From: Kroppenstedtia sanguinis
Lineage (GTDB): Bacteria; Bacillota; Bacilli; Thermoactinomycetales; DSM-45169
Length of the DNA stretch: 56,054 nt
Assembly: GCF_050433445.1 (NCBI RefSeq)
Contig: NZ_JBNPXF010000023.1
Coordinates: 1-56,054 of the forward strand
Direction of reading: 5' to 3'
Shown here: positions 15,919 to 24,297 of the stretch, in pieces
How positions within the stretch are numbered: the first letter of the stretch is position 1
Layout: the number at the start of each line of letters is the position of its first letter
Notes under the pieces: model-generated
The model's input: only the letters and a program-made list of their open reading frames with translations
Databases searched by the model: none
Told to the model about the DNA's origin: nothing
Translations under genes and position numbers: made by a program

Positions 15919-16629
15919 CTATGACGTTTGCTGATCCGGTGGTGGAGGCAATTTTTTCAGTGCAGGGTCCTGATACTCATACCAGGTGAGTCGAATCCGA
16001 ATCCGGCCGGGGGATTCCCCCTTCGTGTCGACATATTCCCAGCCCTGAACGGAGACGACACGTTTCATCTGGTGCAAGTTGCTGAACAAAGTGAGCAGTT
16101 GTTCCTCAGTCCCCCGAATGTAAAGATCCGCCCAGCGGGGATGAAGTTGGGAACCCTCAGGCAACTTGGGAAGCGGGACAGGTTCCTTCGGTTTCCCTTC
16201 CTCCCCACTCCTCTGATCCTGCTTGTTTTTTCCCTCCGCCTCCTCGGCAAGTTCCGATGCCTTCTCCGCAGTCGTAAATTTCTCCCACTGTGTACCGGAG
16301 CTAGCAACTGCCTGTTGCAGGGCAGTCAGAAGATGGGCCGGCTCCGCCGAAACCGGAACTTTTTCCTGTAGAGAGGCCAATTCTTCCGAGGTAGGCGCTG
16401 TCGGTGCTTGGAACCCAGGTTGGAGGATTTCCCGGTGCTGATGTCGGTGGGTCTGCGCTTGTGCTTCTTCCAACCGGATCTCCTGGATCCGATGTTGAAT
16501 CGGATAAAGAGCTGCCAGAGAAGCGGATAAGATCAAAAAGGTAGCCCCCGCCCAGATCAGAAAGAGGGTTTTACCGTTTTTCCAATGGCCGGCAGGACGA
16601 ATCGGCTTCATTTTTTTATTCCACATCAT
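15919..16629 (-). CDS. pilO: PilO-like type IV pilus assembly protein
   Basis: A 236-residue bitopic membrane protein. A basic N-terminus is followed by one membrane helix (about 25-45, TLFLIWAGATFLILSASLAA), a coiled region, and a C-terminal alpha/beta domain. This is the PilO layout. PilO pairs with PilN to join cytoplasmic PilM to the pilus machine. GGAGG lies six bases before ATG at 16629, inside the end of pilN. In the intact operon pilM-pilN-pilO would be contiguous; here pilM and most of pilN lie 10 kb away, across the AT-rich insertion. Transcription from the pilM promoter is probably lost or strongly reduced. Confidence 0.8.
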   Translation of the reverse strand: MMWNKKMKPIRPAGHWKNGKTLFLIWAGATFLILSASLAALYPIQHRIQEIRLEEAQAQTHRHQHREILQPGFQAPTAPTSEELASLQEKVPVSAEPAHLLTALQQAVASSGTQWEKFTTAEKASELAEEAEGKNKQDQRSGEEGKPKEPVPLPKLPEGSQLHPRWADLYIRGTEEQLLTLFSNLHQMKRVVSVQGWEYVDTKGESPGRIRIRLTWYEYQDPALKKLPPPPDQQTS

Positions 16630-16669
16630 CCTCCACCTCCGGTTGCGAAAGACGTGCCGGATTTTCCGA
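16616..16669 (-). pseudogene. pilN: 3' remnant of pilN (separated from the rest)
   Basis: Upstream of pilO, one minus-strand frame reads ENPARLSQPEVEDDVE and stops at TAA 16616-16618, overlapping the pilO start by 14 bases as expected for translationally coupled genes. Upstream of about 16669 the sequence changes to the AT-rich segment and this frame hits a stop. The matching 5' part ends at about 26790. The frame was chosen by plausibility and overlap; the exact join is uncertain. Confidence 0.6.
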
Positions 16670-16873
16670 TTAATTGATATTATTTTGCCGAATATTTATA
16701 AAGGTGCTTCCTTTACTATCGAAGGACATCTCGATATTGGCTCAGGCAACCGAAACAAAACAAGAATCTTTGTAAACGAAATGGTATCTAGAATGGAATC
16801 CATTGGTGTAGAACCAAAAATAAAACCAGAATCCTTTGTAGCAAGCTCCTACGCAAACCGTTATACGAAATAA
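16670..16873 (+). pseudogene. YkuK-like (DUF458, RNase H-like) C-terminal fragment
   Basis: The readable fragment begins LIDIILPNIYKGASFTIEGH and ends FVASSYANRYTK. This ending and the EGHLDIGSG block are characteristic of the YkuK/DUF458 RNase H-like family of Bacillaceae. Only about the last 67 residues remain; the open frame continues leftward into pilN DNA, and no native start exists. A terminator follows the stop. The family assignment is from memory of conserved motifs and is moderately sure. Confidence 0.65.
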
Positions 16874-16876
16874 ATA

Positions 16877-16919
16877 ATAGGGGCTGTCGTTAAATAAACT
16901 CACTTAAGACAGCCTCTAT
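16877..16919 (+). terminator. Hairpin after the ykuK fragment
   Basis: Stem GGCTGTC/GACAGCC, extended by ATAGG and CTCTAT at the base, with a 19-base loop. Confidence 0.6.
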
Positions 16920-17071
16920 CATCTATTCGTCAAACAGCCTAAAAACACTGGAAATACCTAATTATATTGATTAAATCTAAGTCTCTAGGATATACTTTTA
17001 ACAACTTGTATTTTTAGAAAACTGATGAATACTAGAAATATCTATCTAACAATGAAAGAAGGCAAGGAAAC

Positions 17072-17422
17072 TTGTATCATATAGTAGAAGAAAGAATCAA
17101 AGAATCGATCGAAAATGGTGAATTGGATAACCTTCCAGGAAAAGGTGAACCTCTTAATCTAAGAGAAGAGTATCAAGGATTATCTCCAGAAATTAGAAGG
17201 ACCTTTAAAATACTCAAAACTGCAGGATATATCCCTGAGGAGAAAGAAAAAGAAAATTTAACCTTTAAAGACTTACATCAATTTGCTACCGGGATGGAAA
17301 GCGAGCAAATACAATTTGAACGTAAAAGGCAATTTGAATCCTTTGTAAAAGAAAGAAAACTCAAGAAAAATCCTTCATTTCGTCATTACGCGAAAAAAAT
17401 ATATAACAAATTACTTTCTTAA
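17072..17422 (+). CDS. DnaJ-like DUF1992 family protein
   Basis: A 116-residue protein with the DUF1992 signature: EERIKESIENGELDNLPGKG, then PLNL and IRRTFKILKTAGYIPEE. The family has no firm function and is named DnaJ-homologous only by distant similarity. The start is TTG at 17072 with AAGGAAA a few bases upstream. The AI-2E permease gene begins 64 bases downstream on the same strand, so they may be co-transcribed. Codon use is AT-rich like the rest of the inserted segment. Confidence 0.85.
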   Translation: MYHIVEERIKESIENGELDNLPGKGEPLNLREEYQGLSPEIRRTFKILKTAGYIPEEKEKENLTFKDLHQFATGMESEQIQFERKRQFESFVKERKLKKNPSFRHYAKKIYNKLLS

Positions 17423-17486
17423 GTATTGGGAACAATTGGATACCTCATATATAATAAAAGTATTCGTAATTGAAAGGAGTTTTTAT

Positions 17487-18542
17487 TTGGCTAAGTTTTT
17501 TACAACCAAACGGATTATTATTGCAGTTTCACTTATATTAATTGCAATTATTCTATATTTCTATTCTTCCGCTTTCATGCCTTTAATATTAGCCACGGTT
17601 ACAGCTTTCGTCTTAGAACCTTTAGTTCGGTTCCTGCAGAAACATTTAAAGCTGAAAACTAGGGCACCTGCAGTATTAATTTCATTTCTTTTGTTTGTTT
17701 TAAGTATCGCCTTTATATTTTATGTTGCTATCACTAGAGTCGTAAATGAAACAATACGATTTGCTGAAAGATTACCTTATTACATTATTGATATCAATGT
17801 CTTTATTGAAAAACTACTAGAGGATATTAATAAAACTGCGGCGGGACTTCCACCTATTTTTATAAATGAAATGGAAGGACAGATTTCTAACCTTCTAGAA
17901 TGGTTGACCAATATGGCGCAGGGAATGATACCGATACTAGCGGGTTGGATACAGGGAATTCCTAATTTAGTAGTTGTTATTATTATCTATTTAATAGCTT
18001 TATTTTTAATAAGTATGGACCTTCCGAAATATAGGAAAATATTTTACTCCAAGTTCCGTGAAGAAAATGCTGAAAAAATCCAATATATTTTACAACGTTC
18101 CACTCGATTTTTTACTGGTTTTATGAAAGCACAGTTTTTCGTTAGTATTATTATTTTTATTGTAACGTATATCGGTCTGATCTTTATCTCTCCACATAAT
18201 GCACTTGTCATGTCTTTAGTAATTTGGATAATCGATTTAATCCCAATCATCGGTTCCATTGTTATCCTTGCACCTTGGGCGTTATTTGATTTAATAGCAG
18301 GAGATACGAGTACGGGAATTCAATTGCTTGTTTTAGCTGCAATATTATTAATCATACGTAGAACAGTTGAACCTAAAGTCATGGGAGACCAAATTGGTTT
18401 ACCTCCTCTTCCAACTTTAATTGGTTTATGGTTAGGTTTATACTTCTTCGGTGTCATTGGATTAATTATCGGTCCATTATCCATCATCGCCATACTGTCA
18501 GCAAAAGAAGCTGGACTTATTAAATTGGATTTTAAAATATAA
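17487..18542 (+). CDS. AI-2E family transporter (in the AT-rich segment)
   Basis: A 351-residue integral membrane protein of the AI-2E/YdgG (PF01594) family. Hydrophobic helices lie near the N-terminus (two in about 6-45, one at about 65-90), then after a soluble stretch, with a cluster of helices in the last 200 residues. It includes the characteristic WIIDLIPIIGSIVILAPWAL and IGLPPLPTLIGLWLGLYFFG. Members export small molecules or act in ion homeostasis; the name does not prove AI-2 export. The open frame reaches 17436, but TTG at 17487 has GAAAGGAG at proper spacing. A second, GC-balanced family member is at 35584. Confidence 0.85.
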   Translation: MAKFFTTKRIIIAVSLILIAIILYFYSSAFMPLILATVTAFVLEPLVRFLQKHLKLKTRAPAVLISFLLFVLSIAFIFYVAITRVVNETIRFAERLPYYIIDINVFIEKLLEDINKTAAGLPPIFINEMEGQISNLLEWLTNMAQGMIPILAGWIQGIPNLVVVIIIYLIALFLISMDLPKYRKIFYSKFREENAEKIQYILQRSTRFFTGFMKAQFFVSIIIFIVTYIGLIFISPHNALVMSLVIWIIDLIPIIGSIVILAPWALFDLIAGDTSTGIQLLVLAAILLIIRRTVEPKVMGDQIGLPPLPTLIGLWLGLYFFGVIGLIIGPLSIIAILSAKEAGLIKLDFKI

Positions 18543-18550
18543 CATCCAAA

Positions 18551-18584
18551 AATGAAACCATGATGAATGGTTTCATTTTTTTGT
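18551..18584 (+). terminator. Intrinsic terminator of the AI-2E gene
   Basis: Stem AATGAAACCAT/ATGGTTTCATT with a five-base loop and a T run. Confidence 0.9.
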
Positions 18585-18771
18585 CTAAGAAGGGGTATCT
18601 ACTAAAATTTATTTAAATATAGAAAAGAATGGCACTATTTGTTATGATATAAAAAACCATCTATTTACGAACCTTTTCATACCTAAATTGTGAAATATTT
18701 CACTATACCACATTAAAAGCATTATCTATTATTCTATTAACAAAATTTTTTTATAGAAAGTAGGTTTTATC

Positions 18772-18957
18772 TTGAAAGGAGAATTAAAATGGGGGCTTAT
18801 GATTTTATTTTTTGTTCTTATAGCGTATATCCTCCCCTATACGCTTTTAACAAATGTTACAAAATGGTATGGGAGTTTCTTTGTTTGGATCATCCTAGCC
18901 GTCATCGTTATTGGGATTAATTATTTTATAACAAAGGATTGGGGTAAAGAAAAATGA
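18772..18957 (+). CDS. Small membrane protein paired with SSS symporter
   Basis: A 61-residue protein with two membrane helices (about 7-27 and 35-55), separated by LLTNVTKWYGS. Short proteins of this sort (DUF997/YhdT or DUF3311 type) commonly precede sodium:solute symporters; which of these families applies was not settled. The start is TTG at 18772. An ATG in another frame follows a nearby GAAAGGAG but gives no membrane protein. The stop overlaps the symporter start (ATGA), indicating translational coupling. Confidence 0.75.
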   Translation: MKGELKWGLMILFFVLIAYILPYTLLTNVTKWYGSFFVWIILAVIVIGINYFITKDWGKEK

Positions 18958-20396
18958 GTACAACTTTAGTATGGAGCGCCATTGTTATATATGTCGCAGT
19001 TGCCATTCTCATTGCATTTTTATCAAGGTCTGGAAAACAAAATAACATGAATAGTTACTTTCTTGGAGACCGAAAGATGAATGGGTTTGTATCTGCGCTT
19101 AGTTATAGTGCCACAACTTATAGTGCGTTCATGTTAGTAGGACTCGCCGGTCTTACTTATAATGGTGGAGTTGGAGCATTAGGTTTTGAACTGATTTATT
19201 TAATGGGGGTTTCCCTTGTTGCCTTTTTTGGACCAAGGTTTTGGAAGGTAGGAAAGAAATTTGGGTATGTAACTCCATCCGAAATGCTAGGTGATCGCTA
19301 TGATAGTAAAACAGTAGCGATTCTCGTTGCTGTCTCGAACTGTATTTTTTTAATTCCTTATAGTGCGGTTCAATTATCAGGTGTTGGTTACTTATTACAA
19401 GGTGTGACAAATAATGCTATTTCCTTTTCTACTGGTGTTATTCTTGCTACAGCATTAGCTATCTTCTTCACTTATATCGCAGGAATTAGATCAGTGGCAT
19501 GGACAGACTCCCTACAGGCACTTTTTATGATTATTACTTCTACTATTGTAGTGCTAGTATTAATTAAAGGGCTCGGTGGTTTTAGCGGTTTCTTTGGCAC
19601 ACTTGAAACAAAATATCCTGAATATTTAACCGTGCCCGGAAATGGCTTTTTTAGCTTTCTAAACTTTTTAGGTTTAAGTCTACCTTGGTTTTTCTTTAGC
19701 TTATCCAATCCACAGGTTAGTCAAAGATTGTACATGCCTTCATCACTAAAAAGTATGAGGCATATGCTTATGGGATTTTTGATATTTGGATTGATTTATA
19801 CGATTGTGGCAATTATTTGGGGGTATTCCGCTTTAATCATGTTTCCAAATTTAGAAAATGCGGACATGGCAACACCATTAGTTCTTCAATCAGATCTAAT
19901 ACCGCCAATTTTGGGGGCTATCGTTATGGTAGGAATTATGGCAGCTGCCATTTCGACTATTGATTCCATTTTACTTACCCTTTCATCTTTGTTTGCTAGG
20001 GATGTATATGGGAACGTGAAGAAGAATACAAGTGATTCCGCACAACTTAAAGTTGGTAAATTTATCATTCCTGTAATAGCAGCTTTAGCATTTATCTTTT
20101 CGCTAATGGAAGTTAACCTGATTGCAGTTTTATCTGTTTCTTCCTCCGCTGGTTTGTTAGTAGTTGTACCAGCCATAATCGGGGCGTTCTTTTGGAAGCG
20201 TGGAACGGCAGCTGGGGTTATTTCTAGTGTAGTAGTTAGTGGATTCATTGTTATTATCCTGGAATTGATGCAAATAAAGCCTTTAGGTTTAGCTTCCGGA
20301 CTTTGGGGTATTCTTATTTCAACCATCCTTTTCATCAGTGTAAGTTTGCTGACAAAAGCACCGGAAGAGAAGGCGAAGGGGTTCTTATCTGTATAA
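18954..20396 (+). CDS. Sodium:solute symporter (SSS family)
   Basis: A 480-residue permease with about 13 membrane helices. It has the SSS features SYSATTYSAFMLVGLAGLTY near the N-terminus, SISTIDSILLTLSSLFARDVY around the Na2 site region, and a C-terminal FFWKRGTAAGVISS segment. PanF-like relatives carry pantothenate; others carry monocarboxylates. Its convergent position next to lutRABC makes lactate or a similar organic acid an attractive substrate, but this is inference. It overlaps the small membrane protein gene by ATGA. Confidence 0.88.
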   Translation: MSTTLVWSAIVIYVAVAILIAFLSRSGKQNNMNSYFLGDRKMNGFVSALSYSATTYSAFMLVGLAGLTYNGGVGALGFELIYLMGVSLVAFFGPRFWKVGKKFGYVTPSEMLGDRYDSKTVAILVAVSNCIFLIPYSAVQLSGVGYLLQGVTNNAISFSTGVILATALAIFFTYIAGIRSVAWTDSLQALFMIITSTIVVLVLIKGLGGFSGFFGTLETKYPEYLTVPGNGFFSFLNFLGLSLPWFFFSLSNPQVSQRLYMPSSLKSMRHMLMGFLIFGLIYTIVAIIWGYSALIMFPNLENADMATPLVLQSDLIPPILGAIVMVGIMAAAISTIDSILLTLSSLFARDVYGNVKKNTSDSAQLKVGKFIIPVIAALAFIFSLMEVNLIAVLSVSSSAGLLVVVPAIIGAFFWKRGTAAGVISSVVVSGFIVIILELMQIKPLGLASGLWGILISTILFISVSLLTKAPEEKAKGFLSV

Positions 20397-20414
20397 TATA
20401 AAGTTTAGAAGAGA

Positions 20415-20456
20415 TTAGGGACATAGGAAAGTCTAAAAACTATCCTATGTCCTATT
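20415..20456. terminator. Hairpin between the convergent symporter and lutC
   Basis: Stem GACATAGGA/TCCTATGTC with a loop of about 12 bases, between two convergent genes. Confidence 0.7.
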
Positions 20457-20474
20457 GAAGTTAGTGTGATCATT

Positions 20475-21176
20475 TTAATCCACTAAAATGTAAGTTGCTT
20501 TCACCGGACCATGAACTCCAACAATTAAATTCATTTCAATATCCGCACTATTACTTGGCCCAGATATAAAACTTACATAAGATGCAACAGTCTCCCCTTT
20601 AAGCGTTGCCTCATGAATTTGATTAGCTGCTTGTGTCATGCGAGGAACAAGCGTACTTTTTGGAATAATGGCTATATACGTTTTGGGTAATAAACTAATG
20701 GAGCGGCCATTATTTTTATTATTAAATAATGTCACAGTAGCGGATTCAGCTAATGTAATATCACTAAATGTAATTCCTACATCTGCCTGTTCCGCAATTA
20801 CCTGATTTCCCTTTCCTAATTCGGGATCCCAAATATGAACATTTACATTTTCATCTAAATTTTTATAAAAACGGTTTAGTCCATATTTCTCATTACGAGG
20901 ATCATTGGATACTATAATCGACTTTCCATCATATTTCCTAATCGTTTCTTCAAGAACTATTGGTAATTCCATCTGATCTGTTTGTATAAAATCAGTATGG
21001 ATAGCTTCACACTGTTTTTCTAAAACTTCAACCAATTCATCCTGCGATGCCCCTTTAAATACTTCATATTGAGGATAAACGCTCCAATCAGGCCGTGCTA
21101 CCCCTTGGGTTCGACGTGGCCTGTTAAGTCTATCGGCTAGATTATTTAAAAATGACTCCTTATTTTGAACGTTCAT
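20475..21176 (-). CDS. lutC: Lactate utilization protein LutC
   Basis: A 233-residue protein of the LUD family, the third component of the L-lactate oxidising LutABC complex. It has GITFSDITLAESATVTLFNN (LUD-type AES motif) and ends with SADIEMNLIVGVHGP. The open frame reaches 21248, but ATG at 21176 gives the family N-terminus (MNVQNKESFLNNL). It overlaps the end of lutB by 17 bases, consistent with coupled translation. LutC carries no cluster or cofactor motif of its own. Confidence 0.93.
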   Translation of the reverse strand: MNVQNKESFLNNLADRLNRPRRTQGVARPDWSVYPQYEVFKGASQDELVEVLEKQCEAIHTDFIQTDQMELPIVLEETIRKYDGKSIIVSNDPRNEKYGLNRFYKNLDENVNVHIWDPELGKGNQVIAEQADVGITFSDITLAESATVTLFNNKNNGRSISLLPKTYIAIIPKSTLVPRMTQAANQIHEATLKGETVASYVSFISGPSNSADIEMNLIVGVHGPVKATYILVD

Positions 21177-22596
21177 GTTGTTCACTCTCTCTTTCTTTAA
21201 ACCAAGCACGAAATGACTTTTTGCTAGGGGCAGGAAAATCACGTACATCTGTCCATCTTTTTAGAGGCCCTGGTCCATTTTCAATCATGTCCTCGTCTTT
21301 GATCCATGGGATTAAAGCAGGCCTTGCTAATTTAGTACTTATTTTATAAGCGGCAGGACTTGATGACCATTTAGCAAACCCATTCATCAAAATCTTTTCA
21401 GTCATTGGTGCCTTATTCTCCCTTTCCACGATAATTTGTCGGTGGCGGATAAGCATTTCATGTAATGGAATTTTAACTGGACATGCTTCTGTACAAGCAC
21501 CACATAAAGAAGATGCATAAGGAAGTTCTTTATGATCATCATATCCATCCAATAACGGCGTAATAACCGCACCAATTGGTCCTGGATAAATGGAATTGTA
21601 TGCATGACCTCCAACATGTCGGTAAACTGGACAAACATTGATACAGGACGCACAGCGTATACAATGAAGAGCAGCTTGAAATTCCGTTCCTAAAATTTTC
21701 GAACGACCATTATCAACAATAACTAGATGATAATCATCAGGGCCATCTACTTCATCCTCTAAGCGCGCCCCACCATAGGTTGTGATATAACTAGTTAACT
21801 TTTGTCCAACAGCCGATCTCGTTAATAAACTAACAAGTACTTCCATTTCCTCCCATGTAGGGACAATGCGTTCCATCCCCATCACCGTGATAACAGTATC
21901 TGGAAGGGTAGTTACCATTTCTGCATTTCCTTCATTCGTTACTAACGTAATTGCTCCTGATTCTGCTATAGCGAAGTTGCATCCCGTAATACCAACATCA
22001 GCAGATAAGAAATCTTTACGTAATTCCTTTCTAGCAAAAGCAGCAAGCTCTTCTGGGTCATCGGATTTATCATACCCTCTTTTTTTGGCAAAAATATCGC
22101 GGATTTGCTCCTTGTTCTTATGTAAAGCAGGGGTAACAATATGAGAAGGTGCTTCCTCATCCAACTGCAAAATCCATTCTCCAAGATCTGACTCGACTAC
22201 CTCCACCCCTAAATCCTTTATCGCTTTATTTAAACCAATTTCTTCCGTTACCATAGACTTCGCTTTCACTACTTTTCTGGCGTTTTTCTTTTTAACGACA
22301 TTCTGAATATAATGGTTCGCTTCTTCAGCAGTCTCCGCGAAATAGACATTTCCACCTTTATTAGAAACTGCATCGCTCAATTGCTGTAAATAGAAATCAA
22401 TATTTTCTATTGTATGTGTACGAATTTCTTCTCCTAACCTGCGCCAATCTTCCCAGTTTCCAAGTTCTTCTGCTTGAGAAAGTCTTCCAGCTCTAAATCT
22501 CCCTTGTGCGGAAGAAACGGCTTCACGCATGAAATCATTCTCAATCCCTTTTGTTATACGTTCATTATACGGAGCTTCCCCAATTTTAACGCTCAT
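21160..22596 (-). CDS. lutB: Lactate utilization iron-sulfur protein LutB
   Basis: A 478-residue protein with an N-terminal LUD domain (GITGCNFAIAESGAITLVTN) and a C-terminal ferredoxin-like part with two 4Fe-4S motifs, CIRCASCINVCPVYRHVGG and CGACTEACPVKIPLHE. It acts with LutA and LutC to oxidise L-lactate to pyruvate. GGAGGAG is five bases before ATG at 22596; a start six codons earlier is open but overlaps that site. It starts 18 bases downstream of the lutA stop. Confidence 0.95.
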   Translation of the reverse strand: MSVKIGEAPYNERITKGIENDFMREAVSSAQGRFRAGRLSQAEELGNWEDWRRLGEEIRTHTIENIDFYLQQLSDAVSNKGGNVYFAETAEEANHYIQNVVKKKNARKVVKAKSMVTEEIGLNKAIKDLGVEVVESDLGEWILQLDEEAPSHIVTPALHKNKEQIRDIFAKKRGYDKSDDPEELAAFARKELRKDFLSADVGITGCNFAIAESGAITLVTNEGNAEMVTTLPDTVITVMGMERIVPTWEEMEVLVSLLTRSAVGQKLTSYITTYGGARLEDEVDGPDDYHLVIVDNGRSKILGTEFQAALHCIRCASCINVCPVYRHVGGHAYNSIYPGPIGAVITPLLDGYDDHKELPYASSLCGACTEACPVKIPLHEMLIRHRQIIVERENKAPMTEKILMNGFAKWSSSPAAYKISTKLARPALIPWIKDEDMIENGPGPLKRWTDVRDFPAPSKKSFRAWFKERESEQHERSK

Positions 22597-22613
22597 GTAA
22601 ACTCCTCCATCCA

Positions 22614-23330
22614 TTAGTGAGTATTTAATATTTCTGTAATATGGATAACTTCTACTTGTTTCCCTTCTCTACGCATTCTTCCACCTATATTCATAAGACA
22701 TCCCATATCACCACCAACCAAGTAATCCGCTCCTGTCTCGGATACATGCCTTGATTTTTCTTTTACCATTTCCCGAGATATGTCAGGGTTTTTCACCGAG
22801 AATGTTCCACCAAAGCCACAGCAATCTTCTGCAACGGGAAGTTCAATTAATTCAACTCCCTTAACATTTTGCAAAAGTTTCCTTGGCTGATCCTTAACAC
22901 CAAGAATTCTTGTCATATGGCATGATGGATGATAGGTCACTCTTCCTTTAAATGTGGAACCAACATCTGTTATTCCAAGAACATCAACAAGAAATTGCGT
23001 TAATTCATAGGATTTATTGGCAAGATCCCTTGCATCCTCCTCCCACTCTTTATCTCCCGCAAATATCTTGGGGTATTCTTTTAACATTCCAATACATGAT
23101 CCAGAAGGACCTACGACATATTCCGAATCTCTGAAACTCCTCATCATCTGTTTCATAGATTGTTTTGCTTCTTTTAAATAACCACTATTAAAAGCTGGTT
23201 GACCACAACAAGTCTGGGATGCAGGAAAATCCACCGCACAGCCAGCTCTTTCTAAAATCTCAACCGTATTTTTTCCAACGTCTGTAAAAAACATATCACT
23301 TAAACATGTAATAAATAAGGATACTTTCAA
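22614..23330 (-). CDS. lutA: Lactate utilization protein LutA
   Basis: A 238-residue protein, the usual LutA length, made of two CCG (cysteine-rich) domains: CCGQPAFNSGY and YHPSCHMTRILG in the first part, and CCGFGGTFSVKNPDIS in the second. Such domains bind Fe-S or heterodisulfide-type centres. Start is TTG at 23330, with GAGGTGA just before it; the open frame runs further to 23378 without a ribosome-binding site. It is the first enzyme gene of lutABC and starts 41 bases after lutR. Confidence 0.94.
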   Translation of the reverse strand: MKVSLFITCLSDMFFTDVGKNTVEILERAGCAVDFPASQTCCGQPAFNSGYLKEAKQSMKQMMRSFRDSEYVVGPSGSCIGMLKEYPKIFAGDKEWEEDARDLANKSYELTQFLVDVLGITDVGSTFKGRVTYHPSCHMTRILGVKDQPRKLLQNVKGVELIELPVAEDCCGFGGTFSVKNPDISREMVKEKSRHVSETGADYLVGGDMGCLMNIGGRMRREGKQVEVIHITEILNTH

Positions 23331-23371
23331 ACCTCTCACCTCTTCATTATGTAGACTACCAAGATAGCTTC

Positions 23372-24085
23372 TTACCATTTATCAATATGTTTAAATAGAT
23401 CTTTATTTACCTCTTCTAAATGATCATGCATACATTGCCCCGCAAGTTCTGAATCCCTATCTTTTAAAGCATTAAAAATCCTTTCATGTTCCAAATATAA
23501 CTTTTCAGATCGCCCCTGCGAATATAACAAGACTTTCCTTGTTTCACGAATGGATTCGGTAAGTAGATCGGACACACTACTCATTAGGTTGATAAGTAAC
23601 TGATTATGTGTTGCACTTGCAATCGCCATATGAAAATCGGTATCCGCACTTGCTGCTAGTTCATCATTATCTTTTGCATTTTTCATAACAATTAGTGCCT
23701 TTTCTATTGGCATTAAATCTTCCTCTTTATAAACTTTTGCAGCAAGGCTGGCTGTTCCTACCTCTAATATTTTCCGTAGTTCATACAACTCTTTAACATC
23801 GTTTTTCTTCATTAAAAAAGCTGTAGTAACAGGCAAAGTGAATCTAGACGGGTCAAAATCCTTTACATAAGTCCCTTCCCCTTGTCTCATCTCAAGTAAC
23901 CCCATTGAACGAAGTCCGCTAAGTGCTTCCCGAATAGCAGATCTACCAACATCAAAATGATTTGCCAGTTTTTCAACAGAATCTAACTTATCCCCCGGTT
24001 TTAGTTGTTTATTTTTAATCATCTCGATTAAAGAATCTGCCACTTCTTCGTAGATTTTTCGCTTTCTTATTTTTTTATATTCCAA
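23372..24085 (-). CDS. lutR: GntR/FadR-family regulator LutR-like
   Basis: A 237-residue regulator. Residues about 8-75 form the GntR winged helix (KPGDKLDSVEKLANHFDVGR and SAIREALSGLRSMGLLEM). Residues about 90-235 form an all-helical FadR-type FCD ligand domain (TDFHMAIASATHNQ with its metal-binding His/Asp). Its position directly upstream of lutABC, same strand, points to lactate-responsive repression of this operon. In B. subtilis lutR is not part of the lutABC operon, so this arrangement differs. The start is TTG at 24085. Confidence 0.88.
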   Translation of the reverse strand: MEYKKIRKRKIYEEVADSLIEMIKNKQLKPGDKLDSVEKLANHFDVGRSAIREALSGLRSMGLLEMRQGEGTYVKDFDPSRFTLPVTTAFLMKKNDVKELYELRKILEVGTASLAAKVYKEEDLMPIEKALIVMKNAKDNDELAASADTDFHMAIASATHNQLLINLMSSVSDLLTESIRETRKVLLYSQGRSEKLYLEHERIFNALKDRDSELAGQCMHDHLEEVNKDLFKHIDKW

Positions 24086-24297
24086 TTCATGTTCAACCCC
24101 TGTTCATAGTTGTTGGATTTCTTAAATCTATTAAATCCCTTCTAGTTGTGATGATAATCTATTGTTATATTTTTTGATACAATGGTTCACTCCTAAAGAA
24201 AGTAATCTGGCAAAATTTTAATGTTTAATCAGCGAGGCATAATACCTTGCCGATTTTGTTTTTAAATGAAGTAGAAACAGAATCCTTCCAACAAAAC

